Origin: an uncultured Porphyromonadaceae bacterium
GTDB taxonomy: Bacteria; Bacteroidota; Bacteroidia; Bacteroidales; Muribaculaceae
Length of the DNA stretch: 32,221 nucleotides
NCBI GenBank assembly: GCA_947177615.1
Contig: CAMWUY010000008.1
Span: 1-32,221, forward strand
Direction: 5' to 3'
In this document: positions 1 through 7,854 of the stretch, in pieces
Numbering within the stretch: position 1 is the first letter of the stretch
Layout: each line of letters opens with the position of its first letter
The notes under the pieces: model-generated
Databases searched by the model: none
Seen by the model: the letters and a program-made list of their open reading frames with translations, nothing else
Told to the model about the DNA's origin: nothing
Position numbers and translations under genes: made by a program

Positions 1-459
1 GAGCATAAGGCCGGTCACTGCCACACAGATGAATTGTTCAAGTATGTGCTTGATGACAGGAGCCGCGGTGCTTTCACCGGAATGATCAGGGTGGACGAAG
101 GGTCAGCAGGTACTGAGGCATATCAATCCAACCGCAATATAGTCGGCAGTCGGGAGGCCAGGATGTACAGCAAGCCCCAGTTGGAGATATACAATGATGA
201 TGTCAAGTGTTCGCACGGCTCGGCGATAGGACGTCTTGATGAGTTGCAGCTTTTCTACATGCAGACGCGAGGCCTGCCGGAGTCGGAGGCACGTCTGCTG
301 TTGAAACAGGCCTTCCTCAGCGATGTCATAGAGAGAGTACGGATGTCTCACCTGCGCGAGAGACTCACTTATCTTGTAGAGCGTCGTTTTGCCGGTGGTG
401 ACGACTCATGCGCAGGTTGTCAGTCATATAGTGATTGTGGCAGTACAATAGAATTGTAA
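1..459 (+). CDS. sufD: SufD, Fe-S cluster assembly scaffold subunit (C-terminal part, cut by window edge)
   Basis: The reading frame is open from the first base, so this is the last ~152 residues of a gene that begins upstream. SufD works with SufB and the ATPase SufC as the scaffold on which Fe-S clusters are built in the cytoplasm. The visible part has the conserved C-terminal features of SufB/SufD proteins: an early H-x-x-T-D-E-L segment, the FTGMIRVDEGSAGTEAYQ core, the NRN turn, and the KPQLEIYNDDVKCSHGSAIGRLDE strand region (positions about 172-240) that forms the beta-helix. The sufS gene follows after 7 nt, the usual Bacteroidetes order. A TTG at 34 lies mid-domain and is not a start. 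The protein ends with an unusual cysteine-containing tail (two CxxC-like pairs) whose role is unknown. Confidence 0.93.
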   Translation, partial: EHKAGHCHTDELFKYVLDDRSRGAFTGMIRVDEGSAGTEAYQSNRNIVGSREARMYSKPQLEIYNDDVKCSHGSAIGRLDELQLFYMQTRGLPESEARLLLKQAFLSDVIERVRMSHLRERLTYLVERRFAGGDDSCAGCQSYSDCGSTIEL

Positions 460-466
460 ATCAGTT

Positions 467-1693
467 ATGGAGAGAGTATATAATGTTGCCGATGTACGCG
501 GGATGTTTCCCTCGTTGCAAAATAAGGTGCAGGGTAAGCCATTGATATATCTCGACAATACCGCGACGTCTCAGACACCCCGGACAGTGGTCGAAGATAT
601 AGTGTCGGATTACTATGAACGCAAGGCCAACGTGCATCGCGGTGTCCACACACTCTCTCAGGAGGCGACAGCCCGACAGGAGGAGACCCGCCGTCGCGTG
701 CGCGACTATATCAACGCAGACTCCGTCGAGGAGATAATCTTCACCCGCGGTACGACCGAAGGTATAAATCTTGTGGCGTCATCTTACGGTCAGCGTTTTC
801 ATGAGGGTGATGAGGTGATACTCACTGTCATGGAGCATCATGCCAATATCGTGCCGTGGCAACTGTTGCAGAGCCGTGTCGGCATCAAGTTGCGAGTGGT
901 GGATATCAATGATAAAGGGGAATTGGATTTAGAGCAGTATGAGTCTTACTTCAACGATCGTACCGTCATGGCGTCATTCACTCATGTGAGTAACGTGCTG
1001 GGCACCATAAATCCTGTCAGGGATATGATTGCGACGGCTCACCGTCACGGGGTGCCGGTGCTCGTGGATGGAGCTCAGGCGTCGCCCCACTTGCGTATAG
1101 ATGTCCGTTATCTGGATTGTGACTTTTATGTATTCTCGTCACACAAGATGTATGGTCCGACCGGCATAGGTATACTGTACGGTAAGAAGGCTCTGCTTGA
1201 GTCAATGCCACCATATCAGGGGGGAGGAGAGATGATAGGACATGTGAGCTTTGAGCATACCACTTTTGCTGACTTGCCATATAAGTTTGAGGCAGGCACA
1301 CCCGATTTTGTAGGTATCGCGGCCTTTTCCAAAGCATTGGATTTTATCGAAAGTGTCGGTTTGGGTAATATCGAGGCGCACGAGGAGGAATTGTTGCGCT
1401 ACACTACCGAGAAGATGAGGGCTTCGATACCGGGGCTGAGGATATATGGTGAGGCCCGGCATAAGAGTGCAGTAATATCGTTTTTGGTGGATGATATCCA
1501 TCCTTATGATATAGGGATGTTGTTGGATGGATTGGGTATCGCCGTGCGCACAGGTCATCATTGTGCTCAGCCTCTGATGGAACGTCTTGGCATTCCCGGC
1601 ACGGTGCGTGCGTCATTTGCAGCATATAATACAGTCGAAGAAGCAGACGCATTTGTATCCGGCCTGAAGAGGGTCGTGGAGATGTTGCGTTAA
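467..1693 (+). CDS. sufS: SufS cysteine desulfurase
   Basis: SufS is a PLP-dependent, class V aminotransferase-fold enzyme. It removes sulfur from L-cysteine, giving alanine and an enzyme persulfide that feeds the SUF scaffold. At 408 aa it is the usual length. Visible residues are H124 in the EHHAN motif that stacks on PLP, D201 in DGAQ, the PLP-binding lysine K227 in SSHKMYGPTGIG, and the persulfide cysteine C366 in RTGHHCAQP. The RxGHHCAQP form marks the SufS group rather than IscS/NifS. The start follows sufD by 7 nt, and the N-terminus (MERVYNVADVRGMFP) fits SufS. It is transcribed with sufD. No SufE or SufU partner follows it in this window. Confidence 0.97.
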   Translation: MERVYNVADVRGMFPSLQNKVQGKPLIYLDNTATSQTPRTVVEDIVSDYYERKANVHRGVHTLSQEATARQEETRRRVRDYINADSVEEIIFTRGTTEGINLVASSYGQRFHEGDEVILTVMEHHANIVPWQLLQSRVGIKLRVVDINDKGELDLEQYESYFNDRTVMASFTHVSNVLGTINPVRDMIATAHRHGVPVLVDGAQASPHLRIDVRYLDCDFYVFSSHKMYGPTGIGILYGKKALLESMPPYQGGGEMIGHVSFEHTTFADLPYKFEAGTPDFVGIAAFSKALDFIESVGLGNIEAHEEELLRYTTEKMRASIPGLRIYGEARHKSAVISFLVDDIHPYDIGMLLDGLGIAVRTGHHCAQPLMERLGIPGTVRASFAAYNTVEEADAFVSGLKRVVEMLR

Positions 1694-1728
1694 TAAGATG
1701 TCAGGAGCTCGATCCAAAACATATAAAG

Positions 1729-1767
1729 ATCGCCCCGAGAGCCGGATTGACAGACTTTCGGGGCGAT
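1729..1767. terminator. Hairpin between convergent genes, probable bidirectional terminator
   Basis: Perfect 10-bp arms ATCGCCCCGA (1729-1738) and TCGGGGCGAT (1758-1767) enclose a 19-nt loop. The site is centred between the ends of sufS (+) and the DUF4190-like gene (-). There is no T-run on either side, so the terminator role is inferred from position and GC-rich stem. Confidence 0.55.
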
Positions 1768-1801
1768 GTCGTATATTGTAAAAGGGTATTAGAGCGCTCT
1801 C

Positions 1802-2164
1802 TTACAGTGACAGAGCTGCGAGGGCTCCCACTAAAACGATAAGGATTATAATACCGATAAAAGATATTATCAGTCCTGTGAGTGCGAGTCCGCGCGGACG
1901 CTTGAATACACCGACGAGTGAGAAGATGGCTCCGAGTGCCCAGAGTATGAAGTCAAGTACGGGAACCCAGCACAAAACGATAGCAAGTATGGCAAAAACA
2001 AATCCTGTGGTGCCGATACCGTTGCTTCTCTTTTCCACGACGACAACAGTCTGTTCGGTGACAGGCCGTGGCTGGTATCCGTAAGGTTGGTTAGCCTGTG
2101 GTACAGGGGCTGCCGGCGGAGGAGTCTGATAATCTTCGTTGGAACTTGAGTAATTGTCTTGCAT
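1802..2164 (-). CDS. Small DUF4190-like integral membrane protein
   Basis: This is a 120-aa protein. The first ~48 residues are hydrophilic and rich in Pro, Gln and Tyr. Two hydrophobic membrane regions follow, about residues 52-86 (with a break near 69-71) and 93-117. The pattern of Gly-rich helices joined by a short basic turn (VFKRPRGLALTG) is typical of DUF4190-type proteins, which are common in Bacteroidetes and have no known enzymatic role. A -7 promoter element lies 30 nt upstream of the ATG. The gene is monocistronic, convergent with sufS, and follows the lgt operon on the same strand after a 263-nt gap with a hairpin. The family assignment is by architecture only. Confidence 0.8.
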   Translation of the reverse strand: MQDNYSSSNEDYQTPPPAAPVPQANQPYGYQPRPVTEQTVVVVEKRSNGIGTTGFVFAILAIVLCWVPVLDFILWALGAIFSLVGVFKRPRGLALTGLIISFIGIIILIVLVGALAALSL

Positions 2165-2193
2165 AATATAAGTGTTTTAATTCAATATATTTG

Positions 2194-2201
2194 CAAATAT
2201 A
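2194..2201 (-). promoter_or_regulatory. -7 promoter element for the DUF4190-like gene
   Basis: The minus strand reads TATATTTG here, matching the Bacteroidetes -7 consensus TAnnTTTG, about 30 nt before the ATG at 2164. It sits in a palindrome (TATATTTG/CAAATATA, 2186-2201), so an equal element faces the other way. No good -33 TTTG is found at 19-21 nt spacing. Confidence 0.5.
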
Positions 2202-2258
2202 ATAAAAAATATTCCAAAGAGTTGTAATTCTAAATATTTTTGATATGGAGTCATCTGT

Positions 2259-2293
2259 ATTCCGGTTATAATCGTAATAATTATGGCCGGAAT
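2259..2293 (-). terminator. Long hairpin downstream of lgt, probable operon terminator
   Basis: Arms ATTCCGG (2259-2265) and CCGGAAT (2287-2293) continue inward through two G-U pairs into ATAAT/ATTAT, giving about 14 bp around a 7-nt loop. It lies 135 nt after the lgt stop and before the next gene on the same strand. There is no T-run, so a role in 3'-end protection is as likely as termination. A smaller hairpin, CTACT/AGTAG at 2352-2365, lies between it and lgt. Confidence 0.45.
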
Positions 2294-2427
2294 TTACAAA
2301 TTGATTATATGAAGATGAAGCGAATTCTAATATTCTTACGCGTCGATAGACCTACTCAGCAGTAGCGGGACCTCCGATTTGCCCATGATATTAAATCAAA
2401 GTTCGGAAAATGCTCATTTCTCAAATT

Positions 2428-3273
2428 CTAATGTCTATCTTCGGGGGCGAAGCGGTTGGGGAAGGTCCAGTGCTGACGTGGTCTGATCATCGCGTATGTG
2501 ACCAGGCCTATACCTATGAGGATAAACGGTATACTCAACACCTGACCCATATTGAGTCCATAGCGGGCGATCATATCGACTTCGTCCGCTACCTGAACAT
2601 TCTTGATATACTCTATCAGAAAACGTGGCAGGAAAATACCTATAAAGAAGATGCCGGTGATGAGCCAGGGCCGCTCCTCTGCATTCTTGCGCCAATACAT
2701 CCACATCAACAGGGCAAAGAGTGCAAAATAGCATAATGCCTCATATATCTGTGTGGGGTGAGCCGGCAGTGTCTCACCATTTCGGACAAAGACGAACCCC
2801 CAGGGGAGATCGGTATAGGCTCCGTATATCTCGCTGTTCATAAGGTTGCCAAGACGTATCAATCCGCCGACCAATGCAATGGGAATGACAAGCTTGTCAA
2901 AGGTCCAGGAAGCAGGCTTCTTACTGACAAACCATGAGAAGAGGTAGACGGCAATGATATTGGCAATAGTGCCTCCGTGGCTGGCCAGACCGCCGTTCCA
3001 CACCTTGAGTATCTCCTCGGGATGGGCACTGTAGTAGTCCCATTCATAGAAGAATACGTGTCCCAGACGTGAACCGACTATGGTAGCAACCACAACGTAG
3101 GCCAGCAGAATGCCGAGCCATCGTTCGGGTGCACCTTCATGTTTGAACATTGCGGCTACGATCTGATAGCCTATCAGAAATCCGACTGCAAACATCAGTC
3201 CGTACCACCTTACGGTGAACGGACCGAATGTAAACAGCGTCGGATCTGCATTCCAGATTATTTCAGCGAGCAT
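2428..3273 (-). CDS. lgt: Prolipoprotein diacylglyceryl transferase (Lgt)
   Basis: Lgt is an inner-membrane enzyme that transfers diacylglycerol from phosphatidylglycerol to the lipobox cysteine of prolipoproteins, the first step of lipoprotein maturation. The protein is 281 aa with about seven hydrophobic segments. Motifs in order: GGLASHGG (residues 94-101; H99 fits the conserved HGG region), the Lgt signature GGLIRLGNLMNSEIYG (136-151, with R140), HPTQIYEA (172-179), and a late conserved arginine R217 in PRFLIEY. The gene starts 9 nt after ackA ends, so it is the third gene of the pta-ackA-lgt transcript. Its substrates may include lipoprotein-like products encoded elsewhere in this window. 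Confidence 0.96.
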   Translation of the reverse strand: MLAEIIWNADPTLFTFGPFTVRWYGLMFAVGFLIGYQIVAAMFKHEGAPERWLGILLAYVVVATIVGSRLGHVFFYEWDYYSAHPEEILKVWNGGLASHGGTIANIIAVYLFSWFVSKKPASWTFDKLVIPIALVGGLIRLGNLMNSEIYGAYTDLPWGFVFVRNGETLPAHPTQIYEALCYFALFALLMWMYWRKNAEERPWLITGIFFIGIFLPRFLIEYIKNVQVADEVDMIARYGLNMGQVLSIPFILIGIGLVTYAMIRPRQHWTFPNRFAPEDRH

Positions 3274-3282
3274 ATCCGAGTA

Positions 3283-4482
3283 TTAGAGTTTTTCTACTAT
3301 TTCAGCAGTGTCACGGGCTATCATCAGCTCCTCGTCAGTAGGTATAACGACAACCTTCACCTTAGAGTCCGCACCGGAGATCTCCACCTCCTTGCCTCGA
3401 GCCTTATTGGCCTCAGCATTGAATGTCACTCCCAGGAATGCCAGTTGTTTGCATATCTTTTCTCTTGTGCTCAGCTGATTTTCACCCACACCGCCTGTGA
3501 AGACGATGATGTCTACGCCACCGAGTACGGCTGTATATGCACCGATATATTTCAGTATACGGTATTCATACATGTCGAGAGCCAGAATAGCCTTCTCCTC
3601 ACCGCGTGCCACAGCATCCTCTATGTCGCGCATATCGGATGATATCTCAGAGACTCCGGCCACACCACTGCGTTTCTGTATCAGGTTGGAGAGACCGTCA
3701 GCGTCGAGACCCTCCTGTTTCATCAGGTATACCAATGCGCCCGGATCAACGTCACCTACACGTGTGCCCATCATCAGACCTTCGGTCGGTGTCAGACCCA
3801 TTGAGGTGTCGACCGATACGCCATCCTTAATGGCTGTGATTGAAGCACCATTGCCGATATGGCAGGTGATGATACGCTGTTTGTCGTAAGGCACTCCCAA
3901 GAATTCACAGGCGCGACGCGACACGTAGCGATGGCTTGTGCCGTGGAAACCATAACGACGCACACCATATTTCTCGTATGCTTCGTAGGGGAGAGCATAC
4001 ATAAAGGCTTTCGCCGGCATGGTCTGATGGAAGGCAGTGTCAAATACACCTACCTGAGGCACGTCGGGGAGGATATCCGATACCGCCTCAATACCAGTGA
4101 TGTTGGCGGGATTGTGCAGCGGAGCTACAGGATAGCACTCCTTGACCTTGGCGATGACTTCAGGGGTGATGAGTACTGACTTGCTGAATTTATCCATGCC
4201 ATGCACCACGCGGTGGCCGACAGCGTCAATCTCGTCGTATGACTTGATGACCCCCTCGGTGGGATCAGTCAGCAAGTTGAGAACCTGACGGACAGCCTCT
4301 TTGGCATCAGGCATACTGACCTCGATAACACCTTTGCTGCCGTCAGGGCGTTTGAACTTCAAGAATGAGTCGGGGAGACCGATCTTTTCGACTCCACCTT
4401 CGGCCAGTACAGCCTTGTCATCGGAATTGATGAGCTTATATTTCACACTGCTTGAGCCACAGTTCAGAACCAATATCTTCAT
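3283..4482 (-). CDS. ackA: Acetate kinase
   Basis: Acetate kinase makes ATP and acetate from acetyl phosphate and ADP, the energy-yielding last step of acetate fermentation. The 399-aa length is standard. Catalytic positions known from the Methanosarcina enzyme fall at the same numbers here: N7 in VLNCGSSS, R91 in GHRVVHG, D148 in VFDTAFH, H180 in YGFHGTSH, R241 in MGTRVGD, and E384 near the C-terminus. Both acetokinase signatures are intact (VLNCGSSSVKYKL; MGLTPTEGLMMGTRVGDVDPG as successive segments at 228-248). It lies 16 nt after pta and 9 nt before lgt, so all three are probably co-transcribed. Confidence 0.98.
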   Translation of the reverse strand: MKILVLNCGSSSVKYKLINSDDKAVLAEGGVEKIGLPDSFLKFKRPDGSKGVIEVSMPDAKEAVRQVLNLLTDPTEGVIKSYDEIDAVGHRVVHGMDKFSKSVLITPEVIAKVKECYPVAPLHNPANITGIEAVSDILPDVPQVGVFDTAFHQTMPAKAFMYALPYEAYEKYGVRRYGFHGTSHRYVSRRACEFLGVPYDKQRIITCHIGNGASITAIKDGVSVDTSMGLTPTEGLMMGTRVGDVDPGALVYLMKQEGLDADGLSNLIQKRSGVAGVSEISSDMRDIEDAVARGEEKAILALDMYEYRILKYIGAYTAVLGGVDIIVFTGGVGENQLSTREKICKQLAFLGVTFNAEANKARGKEVEISGADSKVKVVVIPTDEELMIARDTAEIVEKL

Positions 4483-4498
4483 ATACTGCTATTATTTA

Positions 4499-5515
4499 TC
4501 ATTTATTCTTTTTCTCACCGATGGCCTGATTGCAGGTCACGATGATAGTATTGATTATATCTTCGACAGTAGCACCGCGTGAGAGGTCATTGACCGGAGC
4601 AGCGAGGCCCTGCAGGATAGGTCCGACAGCGCCGGCGCCGGCGAGACGCTGCACGAGTTTGTAGGCTATATTGCCGACCTCGAGAGAGGGGAATATAAGG
4701 GTGTTGGCATGACCCGCGACATTGCTGCCCGGAGCCTTCTTTTCACCGATTTCCGGTACAATTGCCGCATCGCTCTGCATCTCACCGTCAACCACAAGTT
4801 CGGGGGCCATCTTATGTACCAGTTCCACAGCATTGCGGACCTTATCAACTCTCTCGTGCTGCGCCGAGCCATAAGTGGAGAAGCTGAGCATGGCGACTAC
4901 GGGATCGAGTCCGGCTATATTCTTTGTAGTCTTGGCTGTCTCGACTGCTATCTGAGCCAATTCCTCTGTTGTGGGATCAGGCACTACTGCGCAATCGGCA
5001 AATACGAGCATGTGTTGGTCTCCGTATGGTACATTCTCCGGCAGAAGCATGATGAACGCGCCACTCACGACAGAGATACCCGGTTTGGTCTTAAGAACTT
5101 GGAAGGCAGCACGGAGTACGTGTGACGTAGGACTCAGAGCACCTGCGACCATACAATCTGCATCACCGGCTTTAATCATCAGGCAACCGAGATAGAGCGA
5201 ATTCTTAACCTGCTCTCGGGCTACATCGATGGTTACGCCCTTCTTCTTGCGCAGTTCAAAGAATAATTCTGCATACTTCTCCACAAACTCCTTGTCGGAG
5301 GGATTAACGAATGTAGCCTGCTCAATGTGAGTCAGATGAAGCTTGGCGGCCTCTGATAGTATCTCCTCACGGTCACCGATCAGGATTACGTCGGCAAGAC
5401 CCTCTGAGATTATTACTTCGGCAGCCTGAAGCGTGCGCGGTTCCGTTGATTCGGGCAGCACAAGACGCTGGGGAGCTGCTTTGGCTGTCGCCCTGAGACG
5501 TTCGAACAATGTCAT
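4499..5515 (-). CDS. pta: Phosphate acetyltransferase (short, class I type)
   Basis: Pta converts acetyl-CoA and phosphate to acetyl phosphate and CoA, feeding the adjacent acetate kinase. The 338-aa length corresponds to the catalytic domain alone, without the long N-terminal regulatory region of E. coli Pta. Family features include LPESTEPRTLQAAEVI at the start, AGALSPTSHVLRAAFQVLKT in the middle, and the C-terminal block around HANTLIFPSLEVGNIAYK followed by LVQRLAGAGAVGPILQG and NDLSRGATVEDI. The first gene of the pta-ackA-lgt operon, it has a promoter about 95 nt upstream that overlaps the promoter of the divergent permease gene. Confidence 0.97.
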   Translation of the reverse strand: MTLFERLRATAKAAPQRLVLPESTEPRTLQAAEVIISEGLADVILIGDREEILSEAAKLHLTHIEQATFVNPSDKEFVEKYAELFFELRKKKGVTIDVAREQVKNSLYLGCLMIKAGDADCMVAGALSPTSHVLRAAFQVLKTKPGISVVSGAFIMLLPENVPYGDQHMLVFADCAVVPDPTTEELAQIAVETAKTTKNIAGLDPVVAMLSFSTYGSAQHERVDKVRNAVELVHKMAPELVVDGEMQSDAAIVPEIGEKKAPGSNVAGHANTLIFPSLEVGNIAYKLVQRLAGAGAVGPILQGLAAPVNDLSRGATVEDIINTIIVTCNQAIGEKKNK

Positions 5516-5608
5516 GATATTTTCTATTTAAGATTTGATACGGACGTATCGCGGTGAGATTGGTTCCCGATGCCGGACACGTGGGTAAAGGTTAGATGCA
5601 AATTTAAT

Positions 5609-5637
5609 CAAATTTAGTGACAAACGAGGGTTTTCAA
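5609..5637 (-). promoter_or_regulatory. Promoter of pta-ackA-lgt operon
   Basis: On the minus strand, TTG (5637-5635), an 18-nt spacer and TAAATTTG (5616-5609) match the Bacteroidetes -33/-7 form. A second TAAATTTG lies 10 nt further down at 5606-5599. The predicted leader is about 80-90 nt. Confidence 0.6.
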
Positions 5638-5646
5638 GTTCAAATT

Positions 5647-5677
5647 TTCGATATGACACAATTAATTGTTAAATTTG
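5647..5677 (+). promoter_or_regulatory. Promoter of the LptF/LptG-family gene
   Basis: TTCG (5647-5650), a 19-nt spacer and TAAATTTG (5670-5677) fit the Bacteroidetes consensus with one mismatch in the -33 box. The predicted start of transcription, about 5684, is 20 nt before the ATG at 5704, which argues against the GTG at 5617. Confidence 0.65.
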
Positions 5678-5703
5678 CACTCCCTCTCATGCCTTTCCTT
5701 AGT

Positions 5704-7650
5704 ATGGTACTTGTCAAGAGACTGCATATCTTCATGCTGAAGACGTTTCTTCCGCTCTTCGCGATGACATTTTTCATCGTGCTCTTCATCGTGCTGATGC
5801 AGTTTCTGTGGAAGTATATAGATGATCTTGTGGGCAAAGGTCTGTCGTTCAATGTTCTCTATGAGCTGTTCTTCTATGCGGCGGTCTCGATGGTGCCTAT
5901 GGCGCTCCCTTTGGCCATATTGTTGGCTTCGCTGATGACATTCGGTAATCTGGGTGAAAAGTTTGAGCTGACGGCAATGAAGGCCTCGGGGATATCATTG
6001 ATCAGGGTGATGGCTCCGCTTATCGTCACAGTCGGAATGATCTCGGTGGGGGCGTTCTTCTTTCAGAATGACATACTACCCAAGGCTCAGGTAAAGATGT
6101 GGACTCTACTGTTCTCGATGCGTCAGAAGTCACCGGAACTGGAGATTCCCGAAGGTGTGTTCTATGACCAGATACCGGGCTATAACCTCTTTGTGAGCGA
6201 GAAGAACAGAGATACAGGCAAGTTGTATGAAGTGGTGATATATGACGTGTCACGCGGTGGCGACAATGCCAGTGTCATCACCGCTGACTCAGCAGTGATG
6301 GCTATGACCAAGGATATGAAGTATCTCTATCTCAAGCTGTGGAAAGGGGAGCAGTTTGAAAATCTGCGGGATCAGACTACGGGCAATTTTGCTAATGTAC
6401 CCTTCCGGCGTGAGACTTTTAAGGATAAGGAGGTTCTCATACCGTTTGATGCCAATTTCAACCGTCTGGACGAGGAGGGTATGCGCAGGCAATATGTCGG
6501 TAAGAATATCGACGAACTTCATCAGACGATGGACTCACTCACCACGCGTATTGACTCTATCGGCCGTATTTATTCCAAGGATATAACCTATACCTCATTC
6601 GGTTCGGCGGGTATAACAGATTACACACGATCAGGCATCCATCCGACGAGTGACTTGAAAGATGACAAGTCCCTCCAACGGGTTGATTGGTCAGATGCAC
6701 CCTCAGTCAGCCTCGACACGATAATGGCGATGCTGTCACCGGGTCAGCGTGTCGAAATATATAACAATGCCCTCAGCCTGTCACAGCGCCGTCAGACGGA
6801 GCTCAGTTTCCGCAGCGAAAATATGGCTGATGAGAAGAAACTGTTACGACGTCATGAGATTGAACTTATCAAGAAGTTTACTCTCTCAGTGGCTTGTCTG
6901 ATATTTTTCTTTATAGGTGCTCCGTTGGGTGCCATAATACGGAAAGGTGGTATCGGCACGCCGTTAGTAATATCTGTGCTCCTGTTCCTGTTCTATTATA
7001 TTATCGATAATACGGGCTATAAGATGGCGCGCGACGGTCATATCACCGTATGGGTAGGTATGTGGCTCTCCACTTTTATTCTGGCTCCTCTGGGTCTGTA
7101 TGTCACATGGAAGGCTATGAATGACTCCTCCGTCTTTGATAAGGATCGCTATGTGGCTATAATAAAGCGTTTATGCGGCACGCGACAACATCGCAAGGTG
7201 GAGTATAAGGAGGTAATTATTGATGAGGCCTCGGCTCCGGAGGCGCTGCGCCGTCTCGGCGAGCTGCGTGAGGAGTCGGACCGAATGTTAAGGCGTCTGA
7301 GGCGTCTTCCGGGGTATGCGGCATACTGTATGCGCGGCATCGGTGCTCGCGGACTTATATCTCTCAGCGAACATCTTGAAGAAACGGTATCGTATCTCAC
7401 GGATTATCCCGATCCCCTTGTCGTCAATCGTCTGACCGACTATCCCATATTGCGCAGGTTGTGGATATACCATCCGTTCCGCAATGTATGGTTGGGCCGT
7501 GCGGCCATGATCCTGTTCCCGATAGGTCTGACGCTGTGGCGTTTCGGACTTAAGGCGGCAAGGACTCTGAAGGGTGATTGCGTCAATATCTCGACACGAA
7601 GTGCTGGAATTGAGGAACTGATAAAAGAAAACGGTCGCTCTCACGAGTGA
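5704..7650 (+). CDS. LptF/LptG (YjgP/YjgQ) family lipopolysaccharide export permease
   Basis: LptF and LptG are the inner-membrane permease subunits that, with the ATPase LptB, extract LPS and pass it to the LptC/LptA bridge. This 648-aa protein has the family layout: an N-terminal group of membrane helices starting at KRLHIFMLKTFLPLF, a long periplasmic domain, then membrane helices near FTLSVACLIFFFIGAPLGAIIRKGG and beyond. The GAPLGAIIRKGG segment is the conserved post-jellyroll motif. A C-terminal ~160-residue Arg/Glu-rich cytoplasmic extension follows, longer than in Proteobacterial LptF/G and common in Bacteroidetes homologues. I chose ATG 5704 because a promoter lies just upstream and homologues begin at this point; an in-frame GTG at 5617 would overlap the promoter. 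I cannot tell LptF from LptG. Confidence 0.9.
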   Translation: MVLVKRLHIFMLKTFLPLFAMTFFIVLFIVLMQFLWKYIDDLVGKGLSFNVLYELFFYAAVSMVPMALPLAILLASLMTFGNLGEKFELTAMKASGISLIRVMAPLIVTVGMISVGAFFFQNDILPKAQVKMWTLLFSMRQKSPELEIPEGVFYDQIPGYNLFVSEKNRDTGKLYEVVIYDVSRGGDNASVITADSAVMAMTKDMKYLYLKLWKGEQFENLRDQTTGNFANVPFRRETFKDKEVLIPFDANFNRLDEEGMRRQYVGKNIDELHQTMDSLTTRIDSIGRIYSKDITYTSFGSAGITDYTRSGIHPTSDLKDDKSLQRVDWSDAPSVSLDTIMAMLSPGQRVEIYNNALSLSQRRQTELSFRSENMADEKKLLRRHEIELIKKFTLSVACLIFFFIGAPLGAIIRKGGIGTPLVISVLLFLFYYIIDNTGYKMARDGHITVWVGMWLSTFILAPLGLYVTWKAMNDSSVFDKDRYVAIIKRLCGTRQHRKVEYKEVIIDEASAPEALRRLGELREESDRMLRRLRRLPGYAAYCMRGIGARGLISLSEHLEETVSYLTDYPDPLVVNRLTDYPILRRLWIYHPFRNVWLGRAAMILFPIGLTLWRFGLKAARTLKGDCVNISTRSAGIEELIKENGRSHE

Positions 7651-7658
7651 CCGTTTTC
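7627..7658 (+). terminator. Hairpin overlapping the end of the LptF/G-family gene
   Basis: Ten-bp arms GAAAACGGTC (7627-7636) and GACCGTTTTC (7649-7658) enclose 12 nt. The stop codon at 7648-7650 lies at the base of the right arm. The right arm ends in TTTT, like a short intrinsic terminator. Confidence 0.65.
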
Positions 7659-7660
7659 CT

Positions 7661-7678
7661 GAAGCTCTGCCGAGCTTC
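7661..7678. repeat. Second hairpin after the LptF/G-family gene
   Basis: Perfect inverted repeat GAAGCTC / GAGCTTC (7661-7667, 7672-7678) with a 4-nt loop TGCC, starting 2 nt after the previous hairpin. No T-run follows. It may stabilise the mRNA end or act with the preceding hairpin. Confidence 0.55.
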
Positions 7679-7683
7679 ATAGC

Positions 7684-7731
7684 TTCCGGGTCGTTCATAT
7701 ATAATAGCTACTATATATGAGGTAGCCGGAA
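7684..7731. repeat. Composite inverted repeat (third hairpin)
   Basis: Outer arms TTCCGG (7684-7689) and CCGGAA (7726-7731) enclose inner arms CATATATA (7696-7703) and TATATATG (7712-7719) around an 8-nt loop. The AT-rich inner stem could form a cruciform. It lies between the permease and the convergent gene ending at 7855. Confidence 0.5.
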
Positions 7732-7854
7732 ATGAACAAAAATCTATCTTCTTTCGCCTAATATAACCTGAGTCCTGTGGGTATTGTTTAGATAAAAGTC
7801 GATTTTAACATTTCCGAGACCTCATTTTTAACATTTCCCGGTCAATATCGTCAG

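Noticed and set aside
34-36. TTG start for a complete small protein at the left edge
   Set aside because: The frame is open to the first base and the protein sequence is the middle of SufD.
2410-2736. Plus-strand open frame of 108 codons over the end of lgt
   Set aside because: It is antisense to a clear lgt and has no promoter or protein-like composition.
3139-3642. Plus-strand open frame of 167 codons across the lgt/ackA junction
   Set aside because: Antisense to two well-supported genes and without recognisable domains.
5617-5703. GTG start giving a 677-aa permease
   Set aside because: A consensus promoter lies inside this stretch (5647-5677), and homologues start near MVLVKRLHIFML, so ATG 5704 is better.
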